A stretch of 64,000 bases of DNA. Source: Alphaproteobacteria bacterium. Lineage in GTDB: Bacteria > Pseudomonadota > Alphaproteobacteria > Sphingomonadales > Kordiimonadaceae. Below are positions 44,460-52,716 of this stretch, one piece after another. Within the stretch, counting starts at the first letter, position 1. Each line of letters opens with the position of its first letter. The notes beneath the pieces were generated by a model that did not search any database, was not told the DNA's origin, and saw nothing but the letters and a program-made list of their open reading frames with translations. Made by a program: the position numbers and the translations under genes. Location of the stretch: NCBI GenBank assembly GCA_006226495.1, contig SBGU01000060.1, forward strand, positions 16,249-80,248, written 5' to 3'.

Positions 44460-45263
44460 TCAACCTTGTACCTGTTTCAACTTTATTCTGATCGGGGCCT
44501 TGTGGGCAGCGTCGGTGCGGGCCATCAGGCTGCGCAGGGCCGACAGCTCCTCGTCCGTCGGCGCTGCAATCACCTCCAATTTGTCGGCGACGCGCAGCGG
44601 CCAGCCGGTTGCAGCCTGTGCTTCTTCAGCGGTGCGGCCTTCAAACAGTGCCACCAGCACCAGTTCATCACTGTCCGGGTCGGGTCGCAACAGGCCGATA
44701 TCGGTGACCACCACACTGGGCCCCTTGCCCGGATAGCCCTTTCGCCGACGCTCGCCACCGCCGCCCAGATGGCCGGCACTGGTGCGGAAATCGAGCGCAT
44801 CCACAAACCCGCGTTTGCTTTGGTGCATGATCACAAAAATATCGCGCGCATGGGTGATGATTTCAGGCGCGCCACCAGCGCCCGGCAGACGGGTCACAGG
44901 CTTTTCATAGGGGCCGACCACCGTGGTATTCAGGTTGCCAAACCGGTCGATCTGCGCCGCCCCCAGGAACCCGACATCAATGCGCCCGCCCTGCAGATAA
45001 TGGGTGAAAATTTCCGGCAGCGGCACCACAACATCGGCGGTTTCCGCAAGCTCGCCATCGCCGATCGACAGCGGCAGCACACGGGGCCGTGTACCCACGG
45101 TGCCGGATTCGTAGATCAGCACCAGCCCGGGTGCATGGATCATGCTGGCCAGCACACAGGCGGCACTTGGTTTGCCGATGCCGACAAAACAGACGTCGCC
45201 GTCCTTCAGTTGGCGCGCAGCCGCCACGGTCATCATTTCATCGCGGGTATAGGCCGTGCTCAT
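44460..45263 (-). CDS. CoA-transferase family I, subunit B
   Basis: The 267-residue protein is a family I CoA-transferase beta subunit: GDVCFVGIGKPSAACVLASM, LIYESGTVGTRP, GGRIDVGFLGAAQIDRFGNLNTT and LPGAGGAPEI. The catalytic Glu of such subunits fits the YESG motif. Together with the A subunit it moves CoA between an acyl-CoA and a carboxylic acid. Its length is nearer glutaconate CoA-transferase GctB than PcaJ or ScoB. Its ATG overlaps the stop of the A-subunit gene by 4 nt. Confidence 0.88.
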   Translation of the reverse strand: MSTAYTRDEMMTVAAARQLKDGDVCFVGIGKPSAACVLASMIHAPGLVLIYESGTVGTRPRVLPLSIGDGELAETADVVVPLPEIFTHYLQGGRIDVGFLGAAQIDRFGNLNTTVVGPYEKPVTRLPGAGGAPEIITHARDIFVIMHQSKRGFVDALDFRTSAGHLGGGGERRRKGYPGKGPSVVVTDIGLLRPDPDSDELVLVALFEGRTAEEAQAATGWPLRVADKLEVIAAPTDEELSALRSLMARTDAAHKAPIRIKLKQVQG

Positions 45264-46111
45264 GCCAGCACCCCCAGGCTTTCAAGGTGGGCCCGATGGT
45301 CGGGCTTCGAGATGCAATGTTCCTGCATCCAGGCCAGAAAGGTCTCGCGCTCCCGTGCGACAGCGTCCCAGCCAACATAGAAGCTGTTGTCGCGGCCATA
45401 ACAGCCCTGGGCATAGCTTGGGTAGGCACCACCAGGGACATGCGAGATCGCGGTCACGACAAAATGCGGCAGCACCAGCGCATTCATCGGTGCGGCAAGG
45501 TCGTCGACGATTTCTTCCACGGTCACCAGCACGGCGCGGGCAGCAAAAGCGGCATCGCGTACCGCGCCCGAAATGCCTTCGATCAGCACATTGCCGCGCC
45601 GGTCGGCCTTCTGGGCATGCAGGATGGTGACATCCGGATTGACCGCGCGCACGGCCTTCAACGGCTGGCCCGTGAAGGGACACACCACCGACGCAACCCG
45701 GCCTTCCTGATGCTGCGGCAAATCGGTATCCATCGGCCCCTTCATCAGGCCATGCGGCAAGCCCGCGGCACCAGCGGCGAATGCCGCCGCCATTTCGCCG
45801 TGGCTGTGCTCGAAAATCGCCAGTTCGTTTGGCCAGCCCCGTTCGGTGGCGTCCCTGAGCCGGTGCAACGAGCCCACACCGGGGTTACCGCCCCAGGAAA
45901 ATGTCAGCCGGTCAGCCACGCCCATGCCGATCATCTGGTCATAGATCAGGTCGGGGGTCATGCGCACCAGATGCAGGCGCTTGCGCCCCTGCCGGATGAT
46001 CTCGTGCCCCGCGGCGAACGGAATCAGGTGGGTGAAGCCCTCAAGCGCCACGCACATGCCGTCCTCGACATGGCGGCCAATGGCATCGGCAAGCGACAGA
46101 AACGCCGGCAT
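45260..46111 (-). CDS. CoA-transferase family I, subunit A
   Basis: This 283-residue protein is the partner alpha subunit: IGRHVEDGMCVALEGFTHLIPFAAGHEIIRQ shows the family's N-terminal pattern, and QKADRRGNVLIEGISG is the conserved late segment. The usual GGF glycine motif reads EGFTH here. GGAG and AGGGG precede the ATG. It lies 6 bp after the aldehyde dehydrogenase gene, so the two are co-transcribed. The acid substrate is not evident from sequence; a dicarboxylate made by the adjacent dehydrogenase (for example glutarate) is the most economical guess. IpdAB-type hydrolases are an alternative. Confidence 0.88.
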   Translation of the reverse strand: MPAFLSLADAIGRHVEDGMCVALEGFTHLIPFAAGHEIIRQGRKRLHLVRMTPDLIYDQMIGMGVADRLTFSWGGNPGVGSLHRLRDATERGWPNELAIFEHSHGEMAAAFAAGAAGLPHGLMKGPMDTDLPQHQEGRVASVVCPFTGQPLKAVRAVNPDVTILHAQKADRRGNVLIEGISGAVRDAAFAARAVLVTVEEIVDDLAAPMNALVLPHFVVTAISHVPGGAYPSYAQGCYGRDNSFYVGWDAVARERETFLAWMQEHCISKPDHRAHLESLGVLA

Positions 46112-46117
46112 AGACCC

Positions 46118-47686
46118 CTACTCCACAACCGTTTGCGACTGTTCGCGCATGTAACGCGCCAGATAATAGAAGGAAGCAATAGCCACCCCTGTGTTGCCGG
46201 AACCCTTCCAGCCGCCAAAGGGCTGGTAACCGGGCCAGGCGCCGGTGGTCGCGCCCTGCGGGCGGTTCACATAGGTGACGCCGGCCTCAACCCGATCCAG
46301 GAAGCTGGCCACCTCTTCATCATTGCCATAAACCCCAGCGGTCAGACCAAGTGGCGAGGCGTTGATCTCGGCCATGGCTTCGTCACCGTCCCTGACGGTG
46401 GCAAGCATCAATACCGGCAGGAACATTTCGCGCTGGAACAAGGGATGGTCCTTGGGTGCCGTCACCAGGGTGGGCGCGACAAAATAACCACCGGCCAGCG
46501 CCCCTTCCGCCAATGAACGACCGCCGGTTACAATCTCGCCACCATGACCCGCCAGTTCGGGCAACAGGCCCTTATAGCGCTGATAGGCTTCCTCGGTGGC
46601 GACAGGGCCCATATAGACCGCGCGGTCAAGCGGGTTGCCAACCACCAGGCTTTCGATCTGCACCTTCAGGCGCGCGACCAGTTCCTCGGCAATCTCGGCA
46701 TCGGCATACACCCTGGACAGGGCCGAACATTTCTGGCCGCTGAGGCCAAAAGCCGACCGGCTGATACCCAGCACCGCCCGATCCAAGTCGGCATGGCGCG
46801 ACACATAACAGGAATTCTTGCCACCCATTTCAGCAATAACGGGTTTTGGCCAGGCACCCCCGATCATCTGGCGCTGGATCGCCATGCCGGCCTCGTGCGA
46901 ACCCGTGAACGTGACCCCGCCAACCTGCGGGTGCGCAACTAGCGCCTTGCCGACCGCGTCGCTGCCGCCACCAAGGTCGTTGAAAACACCATGGGGCAGG
47001 CCGGCGTCGCGCAGGCATTCCGCCAGCATGCGCCCGGACCAGGGTGTGGACGGCGCGCCCTTGTGCACGACCGTGTTGCCGGTCACCAGGGCTGCCGCGA
47101 CCGGGCCGCCCGCAAGTGCGAACGGGAAGTTGAAGGGCACGATAACCGCCCAAACACCATGGGGTTTCATGACACTGCGGTTGGTCGATACCCAGCCGTC
47201 CAGCGGGTCGTTGGGCAAACGCCTGTCGAAGGCGCCATTGGCTTCGAAATCAGCGCAATAGTGACGGAAGAAGTCCGCAGTTTCCTGAACTTCCCCCAAA
47301 GCTTCCATGCGGTTCTTGCCGACTTCGAGCGCGACCGCCGCCGACATCTCGTAAACACGCTGTTCGATGATATCGGCGGCACGGCGCAGGATCGCCATGC
47401 GGTCCTTGGCAGGCGTGTGACGCCAGCCGTCGAATGCCGCGCGCGCGGCGGCGACCGCCTGTTCCACATGGGATGTTTCGGCCACGGCAAAGTCACCAAG
47501 ATGCAGGGCACGATCGACCGGGCTGGCAAGCGTGGCGTAGACCGGCGTGGCCACATCTTCACCGCCAATAAACAGGTCATGCCGAGCGCCAAGCGCGGGC
47601 CGCAAACGCGCGGCCGCAGCGTCGAACCGCGCATGCATTTCCTCCGGCGGGTTGAACATGGTCGAATAGGTCAGGCTGAAGCTCAT
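46118..47686 (-). CDS. Aldehyde dehydrogenase, L-glutamate gamma-semialdehyde (P5CDH)-like
   Basis: The 522-residue NAD(P)-dependent dehydrogenase shows VIVPFNFPFALAGGPVAAAL (Rossmann/active-site Asn), VTFTGSHEAGM, IAEMGGKNSCYV (general base Glu) and LSGQKCSALSRVY (catalytic Cys). The long N-terminal extension and the GQKCSA form put it near 1-pyrroline-5-carboxylate dehydrogenases rather than AstD or GabD. It would oxidise the semialdehyde made by the adjacent aminotransferase to a dicarboxylate. AAGGGAT precedes the ATG at 47686. It is the first gene of the operon, opposite the IclR regulator. Confidence 0.9.
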   Translation of the reverse strand: MSFSLTYSTMFNPPEEMHARFDAAAARLRPALGARHDLFIGGEDVATPVYATLASPVDRALHLGDFAVAETSHVEQAVAAARAAFDGWRHTPAKDRMAILRRAADIIEQRVYEMSAAVALEVGKNRMEALGEVQETADFFRHYCADFEANGAFDRRLPNDPLDGWVSTNRSVMKPHGVWAVIVPFNFPFALAGGPVAAALVTGNTVVHKGAPSTPWSGRMLAECLRDAGLPHGVFNDLGGGSDAVGKALVAHPQVGGVTFTGSHEAGMAIQRQMIGGAWPKPVIAEMGGKNSCYVSRHADLDRAVLGISRSAFGLSGQKCSALSRVYADAEIAEELVARLKVQIESLVVGNPLDRAVYMGPVATEEAYQRYKGLLPELAGHGGEIVTGGRSLAEGALAGGYFVAPTLVTAPKDHPLFQREMFLPVLMLATVRDGDEAMAEINASPLGLTAGVYGNDEEVASFLDRVEAGVTYVNRPQGATTGAWPGYQPFGGWKGSGNTGVAIASFYYLARYMREQSQTVVE

Positions 47687-47785
47687 GAAACGATCCCTTT
47701 TCCCCTGGCGCATGGTTGCCGCCCCAAGCCCGTATCAGTTTCAAATCAGTATCTGAAATTTTGGGCTTGCCTTTTTGTGCGAATA

Positions 47786-47801
47786 GTGAACAATAATTCA
47801 C
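47786..47801. promoter_or_regulatory. Possible IclR operator between divergent genes
   Basis: GTGAACAATAATTCAC has 5-bp inverted arms around a 6-bp AT-rich centre, in the divergent region between the aldehyde dehydrogenase and IclR genes. Its size and form fit IclR-family sites; binding is inferred. Confidence 0.35.
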
Positions 47802-47894
47802 ATATTGCATAAATATGTAGGTCTGTGCGGGCGAGACTGTCAACAGCATTCTATGCTTTTGGCGTCACGCGCGCGTTACCACTGGGGGGTTAAA

Positions 47895-48689
47895 TTGCTG
47901 TCAGTTACACCGGATGCCGCCGACACCTTCAAGGACGGCTCTGATTACGTGCAGTCGCTCGACAGGGCGCTGACGGTCATCCTGGCGTTCAACCAGCGCG
48001 GCGCCATGAGCCAGTCCGAACTGGCCGATATCACCGGCCTGTCACGCGCCGTCGTGCGGCGCATGCTGCTGACCCTGAAGTATCTTGGCTATGTCGCGCA
48101 GACCGGCCGGCAGTTCAGCCTGACACCACGCATCCTTGATCTCGGCTTCAGCTATCTTTCGTCGTTGCCGGTAACCGAATTTGCCTTGCCGATCATGGAG
48201 GAAGTGGTCCGCCGCACGGGCGAAAGCTGTTCCATGTCGGTGCTGGACGGTCGCGACATCGTCTATGTTCAGCGCGTGGCCGCCAAGAAAATCATGGCTG
48301 TGACACTGGGTGTCGGCGCGCGCTTGCCGGCCTTCTGTGCCTCAATGGGGCGCGTCTTGCTGGCAGGTCTGGGTGAAGCCGAACTGGACACCTGGCTGGG
48401 AGAACTTGTACCCACCCAGATCACCAGCAAAACCATCACCGACAAGACCTTGCTCAGGCAGGAAATCCTGAAGGTTGGCGCGCAGGGTTTTGCCTATGTC
48501 GAACAGGAACTGGAATTTGGCCTGTGTTCGATTGCCGTGCCGGTGCGCGACCGCGGACGGCGGGTCTGCGCCGCCCTCAACATCGGCATGCCCTATTCGG
48601 AAGGCGCGCGCAAACGGGCGGTCACGGAACTGGCCCCCGTACTGCGGGAGGCCGCGACCCTGATCGACCGCAGCCTGGGTATGCGCTGA
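47895..48689 (+). CDS. IclR-family transcriptional regulator
   Basis: The protein is an IclR-type regulator: a winged helix-turn-helix (VQSLDRALTVILAFNQRGAM, then DITGLSRAVVRRMLLTLKYLGYV) and a C-terminal ligand-binding domain (GESCSMSVLDGRDIVYVQRVA, LPAFCASMGRVLLAGL, GFAYVEQELEFGLCSIAVPV). It is nearest the PcaR/PcaU branch. The start is uncertain: I prefer TTG at 47895, 5 nt after GGGGGG (264 residues); ATG codons at 47853 and 47805 lack ribosome-binding sites. It is divergent from the catabolic operon starting at 47686 and probably controls it. Confidence 0.87.
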   Translation: MLSVTPDAADTFKDGSDYVQSLDRALTVILAFNQRGAMSQSELADITGLSRAVVRRMLLTLKYLGYVAQTGRQFSLTPRILDLGFSYLSSLPVTEFALPIMEEVVRRTGESCSMSVLDGRDIVYVQRVAAKKIMAVTLGVGARLPAFCASMGRVLLAGLGEAELDTWLGELVPTQITSKTITDKTLLRQEILKVGAQGFAYVEQELEFGLCSIAVPVRDRGRRVCAALNIGMPYSEGARKRAVTELAPVLREAATLIDRSLGMR

Positions 48690-48696
48690 TGCGCCC

Positions 48697-50121
48697 CTAA
48701 AGGTCGAGGCCGAGGTTGGCTTTCACCTCTGTCTTGAAGGCGTTCAATGTCGCCTCCAGCCGGCTGACCAGTTCGTCGCACTCAGCCTCCGTGATCGTGA
48801 GCGGCGGCGATACCATGATCCAGTCGCCGTTCTTGCCGCCCGCCGTGCGGCGGCTATAGATCATCAGACCGTTTTCGAGACCAAGGGCGCGGATGCGTTC
48901 CACCGCATTGCTGGCCGCCGGCAGGCTGGCTTTTGTTGTTGCATCCGCAACAAATTCAAGCGCCATAAGCATGCCCCGGCCCCGGATATCGCCGATGATC
49001 GGCTGCCTGTCCTGCAAGGCGTCAAGCCGCCCACGCAGGTACGCCCCCACACGGCCGGCGCGGCCCACCAGGTCTTCCCGCTCATAAATATCAAGCACAG
49101 CAAGACCTGCGGCGCACGTGACCGGGTTGGCATTGTAGGTGTGGCTGAAATTGAAACCGGTCAGTTCGGCCAGTTCATCCACCAGCCGCGCGGGTGCCAG
49201 CATGGCGCCTAGCGGGGTATAGCCCGCCCCGAGACCCTTGGCCAACACCACGATATCCGGCTTGGCGTCTGGATAGTGATGCGCCGCCAGAAACTGGCCC
49301 GTGCGCCCCGTACCACAAAGCACCTCGTCATAAACCAGGAAGATGCCGTGGCGGTCGCAGATTTGGCGCACCCGGTTGAAGAAAATATCCGGTGGCACAT
49401 TGCAGCCGGTCGAAAGCCCGCCCACCGGCTCGACCACAAAACACAGGATGTTGTGTGGGCCGGCGTCCCGGATCGCCGCCTCAAGGGCCGCAGCGCTGCG
49501 TTCCGCGTTTTGTTCCGGTGTCATGCCATCGGGCGTGCGGTAGGTCAGCGCCGCCGGTATCTTGATCGAAGGAATGGAAAAGCCGTCGAGAAACGGTTTC
49601 AGCGCGTCGTCACCCGTGATCGACAGGGTGCCGATGGTGCCGCCATGGTAGGAGGGGTTGCAACTGATAACGATACGCCGGCTGCCCTGCCCCTTGGCGA
49701 CTGCATACTGGCGCAGGAACTTGATCGCGGCTTCCATGGCCTCCGACCCGCCCGAGGCGAGGCCCACACGCTCATACCCCGGACCAGCCAGCGCCGCGAT
49801 GCGTGCGGTCAGCGCCATGTTCGGGCGGTGGCGCGAGGTGCGGCTGTAGGCAAAATCCATCGTGCGCGCCTGATGCGCCATGGCCTCGGCCACATAGGCA
49901 TTGCCATGCCCGATGTTCGACACCACGGGTCCCGACGATACATCCAGATATTGTGTACCGTCCTCGCCATACAGGAACACGCCTTCTGCGCGCTCGATGA
50001 TCGGCAACGGCACTTGGTTGGCGGCACTGTAAAACAGGTCCTGCGGGCCCCCGAGGCCTTCACGCAGTTTGAGGATTTCGGCTTTGGGATCTTGTGGTGC
50101 GCTCATGGCAAAAACATTCAT
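48697..50121 (-). CDS. Class III omega-aminotransferase
   Basis: The 474-residue PLP enzyme has the class III pattern: GVFLYGEDGTQYLDVSSGPV, ASGGSEAMEAAIKFLR, YHGGTIGTLS, VVEPVGGLSTGCNVPP, FLVYDEVLCGTGRTG and the PLP lysine in VLAKGLGAGYTPLGAM. It is longer than GabT and closer to beta-alanine/omega-amine aminotransferases. No ribosome-binding site is clear before either candidate ATG (50121 or 50106). It converges on the IclR gene. A near-copy (16 of 17) of the TTGTTGCATCTGCAACA palindrome lies in it at 48936-48952, encoding part of FVADATTK, a natural family motif. Confidence 0.9.
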   Translation of the reverse strand: MNVFAMSAPQDPKAEILKLREGLGGPQDLFYSAANQVPLPIIERAEGVFLYGEDGTQYLDVSSGPVVSNIGHGNAYVAEAMAHQARTMDFAYSRTSRHRPNMALTARIAALAGPGYERVGLASGGSEAMEAAIKFLRQYAVAKGQGSRRIVISCNPSYHGGTIGTLSITGDDALKPFLDGFSIPSIKIPAALTYRTPDGMTPEQNAERSAAALEAAIRDAGPHNILCFVVEPVGGLSTGCNVPPDIFFNRVRQICDRHGIFLVYDEVLCGTGRTGQFLAAHHYPDAKPDIVVLAKGLGAGYTPLGAMLAPARLVDELAELTGFNFSHTYNANPVTCAAGLAVLDIYEREDLVGRAGRVGAYLRGRLDALQDRQPIIGDIRGRGMLMALEFVADATTKASLPAASNAVERIRALGLENGLMIYSRRTAGGKNGDWIMVSPPLTITEAECDELVSRLEATLNAFKTEVKANLGLDL

Positions 50122-50194
50122 CTGTTATGGCGAGGGCGGCACCCGCAGGCGCCGCCCCTTTTCATTGGTTTCACCGGCCAGATGGCCGGCACTA

Positions 50195-52618
50195 TCAGAA
50201 CTTCTGGCCGAACTTCAGGCCGAAGGTCCGCGGCTGGTTGGTGACGATATAGATTTCGTCGCCGCAGGTGGTCTCGGCACATTCGGCATAACGGGTGATG
50301 CTCGCCCGCTTGTCGAAAGCGTTCTGCAGGTAGGCCGTTACCGTCCAGTTGTCCTTGGACAGCGAGAAAGTGAAGTCCGCCAGGGTGTAGCTGTCCTGCT
50401 TGCCGACGATACCGCGTTCAAGGATACGCAGGTCGGTAAAGGACGAACCCTGGTAAGCCACCACCGCCTGGGCGGCCGCGTTGAATTCGCCGACCGGGAA
50501 CTCGTAACGACCGGTCCAACTGGTCTTGAACTTCGGCGTGACCGGCAGGCGGGTGCCATCCGGCGCCTGCGGGTCAGCACAGTCCGTGATCGGCGTGCCG
50601 TCAGGAGCTGCTTCACCACAATAGTCCTCTGTCAGCTTGCCGACCGTATAGGCGGCGTTACCGGTGAGGGTGAAGCCTTCGGTCAAGAGGATCGAAACAT
50701 CGGATTCAACCCCCTTGATGCGGGCCTGCGTGGCGTTTGTGATCTCGGTCAGGCCGTTCTGGCCCAGAAGCGAGAATTGTACGCCTTTCCAGTCCTGCAG
50801 GAAGAAGGCGCCGTTCCAGCGTACCCGCTTGTCCATGAAGCTGGTTTTCCAGCCAAGCTCATAGTTGGTCAGGAAGTCCGGCTGATAGGGCGGCAGGGTC
50901 CCGCGCCGGTTGATACCGCCCGGACGGAAACCACGTGACCAGGTGGCATAGACCATCGAATCGTCATCGATCTTGTACGCCGCGTTGAACTTGTAGGTCA
51001 GGTCGGTCTTTTCAGCGGCCCGCGGGACGACATTGCTCGTGGTCGAGACATTTTCGTCATAAAGGTTGGTACAGGGGCTGCCTTCCACCAGAACCGGTCC
51101 GTCGATACCACCGATACAGGCGGCAACACCGGTGCGGCTGGAGAAGTTGGAGCTGTAGCCGAAGAAGCCTTCCAGCGTGTTCTTGTAGCGGAATACCCGC
51201 ACACCACCGGTCAGGGTAAGGTTCTCGGTGGCGTCATACGACAGTTCGCCGAACACGGCATAGTCGCGGTCGATACGGCGCTGTTTGGTCAGCCAGATGG
51301 TGTCCGACCAGCCGGGAACCTCGATATCGGTCGCGATATCGTCAACAAGGTAACGCTGCTGGATATTGTGGCTTTGACGCTGGTAGAAAAGCCCCCCCAC
51401 GAAGCGGAGCGGGTTTTCAGCCGGCGACGAGAAGCGCAGTTCGTGGGTCTGTTTGGTGAAGCGGTCCCGGCCCTGGATATACTGGGTCGGGTTCACAAGG
51501 TCGCCCATGTCGTCATAGAAATAGGCGCCATAACCGTACAGCACGTCATAGAAATAGGCATAGTCGGCATAGTCGGCGGCACTGTCGATGCCGCGGCGCA
51601 GGTAGGTGCCCGCATAGACCATGTCGAAATTGCCAACCTTGCCTTCGACCGTCAGGCCGGCCTGCACCCATTTGTCGTTATAGAATTCCGGATGGATATG
51701 CCGGACCTGGAGTTCCCCGACCGAGGAGTCATAGCCGAAGACACCGTTGCTTTCCTGCTTCTGCGCCATGATCGACGGGGTGATGGTCCAGTTTTCATTG
51801 AGATCGACCTTCAGCGCCAGACGGGCGCCATAGGTCTTCACATCGTTATAATTGTCTTCGGCGACAGCCGAGTTGTCGTCCGACAGGCCCGAGGTCGGAT
51901 AGGTGCGGATACCGGCGATATTATCGATGTAGCCACCGTCCTGCTGGTACCAGCCAACCAGACGCACGGCGGCATTGTCGGCAACCGGTGCGTTGACATA
52001 GCCTTCACCCACATAGCCCATTTCACCATGCGCAACCGAATTGACCTCAAGGTCATAACCGGCGGAAAAAGCGCTGGGATCTGGTTTGTTGGTGATGATG
52101 CGCAGGGTACCGGCTTCGGAGCTGGCGCCATAGAGGGTGCCTTGCGGCCCCGACAGCGCTTCAACCCGTGCGATATCGTAGATATGCACATCGAGCGAAC
52201 CCTGGATCGTGGTAATCGGCTGTTCGTCGAGATAGATACCGACGGACGGCAGCGAGCCCGAGTGGTTGCCATCGCCCCCCGACGCGACACCGCGCATATA
52301 CACAAGCGTCGCCCCCGGACCGAAGGTCTGGTACGAGACGCTGGGCAGGTATTTGGCATAATCGAAGAAGTCGCTGACCTGCAGCTCCTCCAGCTTTTCA
52401 TTGCCATAGGCCAGGATGCTGACAGGAACATCCTGCAGGTTTTCCGAGCGTTTCTGCGCGGTAACCACAATCTCCTCAAGGCCCATCGAGGTGCCATCGG
52501 CATCCTGTTGTTCCTGAGCGAGCGCAGGGGCCCCTGCTGCCAGGATCGTGGTGGCAAGCAGCATGGGCACATATGCCCGCCGGTTCAGTCCTTTGTCAGT
52601 TCGTTTATCGGTTGCCAT
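50195..52618 (-). CDS. TonB-dependent outer-membrane receptor
   Basis: This 807-residue receptor has a signal peptide (YVPMLLATTILAAGAPALA), a plug domain opening with LEEIVVTAQKRSENLQDVPVSI, and a beta-barrel with FRPGGINRRGTLPPYQPDFL in a late strand. The C-terminus GLKFGQKF ends in the aromatic residue used for barrel insertion. The ligand is unknown; this VTAQKR group includes many receptors for hydrophobic or sugar compounds. GGGAGGAT precedes the ATG at 52618. A GC-rich hairpin (50134-50157) separates it from the aminotransferase gene downstream. A TPR-sulfotransferase gene lies upstream on the same strand, 98 bp away. Confidence 0.93.
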   Translation of the reverse strand: MATDKRTDKGLNRRAYVPMLLATTILAAGAPALAQEQQDADGTSMGLEEIVVTAQKRSENLQDVPVSILAYGNEKLEELQVSDFFDYAKYLPSVSYQTFGPGATLVYMRGVASGGDGNHSGSLPSVGIYLDEQPITTIQGSLDVHIYDIARVEALSGPQGTLYGASSEAGTLRIITNKPDPSAFSAGYDLEVNSVAHGEMGYVGEGYVNAPVADNAAVRLVGWYQQDGGYIDNIAGIRTYPTSGLSDDNSAVAEDNYNDVKTYGARLALKVDLNENWTITPSIMAQKQESNGVFGYDSSVGELQVRHIHPEFYNDKWVQAGLTVEGKVGNFDMVYAGTYLRRGIDSAADYADYAYFYDVLYGYGAYFYDDMGDLVNPTQYIQGRDRFTKQTHELRFSSPAENPLRFVGGLFYQRQSHNIQQRYLVDDIATDIEVPGWSDTIWLTKQRRIDRDYAVFGELSYDATENLTLTGGVRVFRYKNTLEGFFGYSSNFSSRTGVAACIGGIDGPVLVEGSPCTNLYDENVSTTSNVVPRAAEKTDLTYKFNAAYKIDDDSMVYATWSRGFRPGGINRRGTLPPYQPDFLTNYELGWKTSFMDKRVRWNGAFFLQDWKGVQFSLLGQNGLTEITNATQARIKGVESDVSILLTEGFTLTGNAAYTVGKLTEDYCGEAAPDGTPITDCADPQAPDGTRLPVTPKFKTSWTGRYEFPVGEFNAAAQAVVAYQGSSFTDLRILERGIVGKQDSYTLADFTFSLSKDNWTVTAYLQNAFDKRASITRYAECAETTCGDEIYIVTNQPRTFGLKFGQKF

Positions 52619-52716
52619 GCTATCCTCCCTGGTTGTTAGCGGCTTGATAAACAATATTATTGGGCCATCTGTTCATGGCCCGGCTTATTGTACTCCGGAC
52701 AAAAACACCAACGCGC

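Noticed and set aside
47805..47894. N-terminal extension of the IclR regulator from ATG 47805
   Set aside because: It overlaps the candidate operator region, has no ribosome-binding site and is not conserved-looking; TTG 47895 has GGGGGG upstream. The call remains uncertain.
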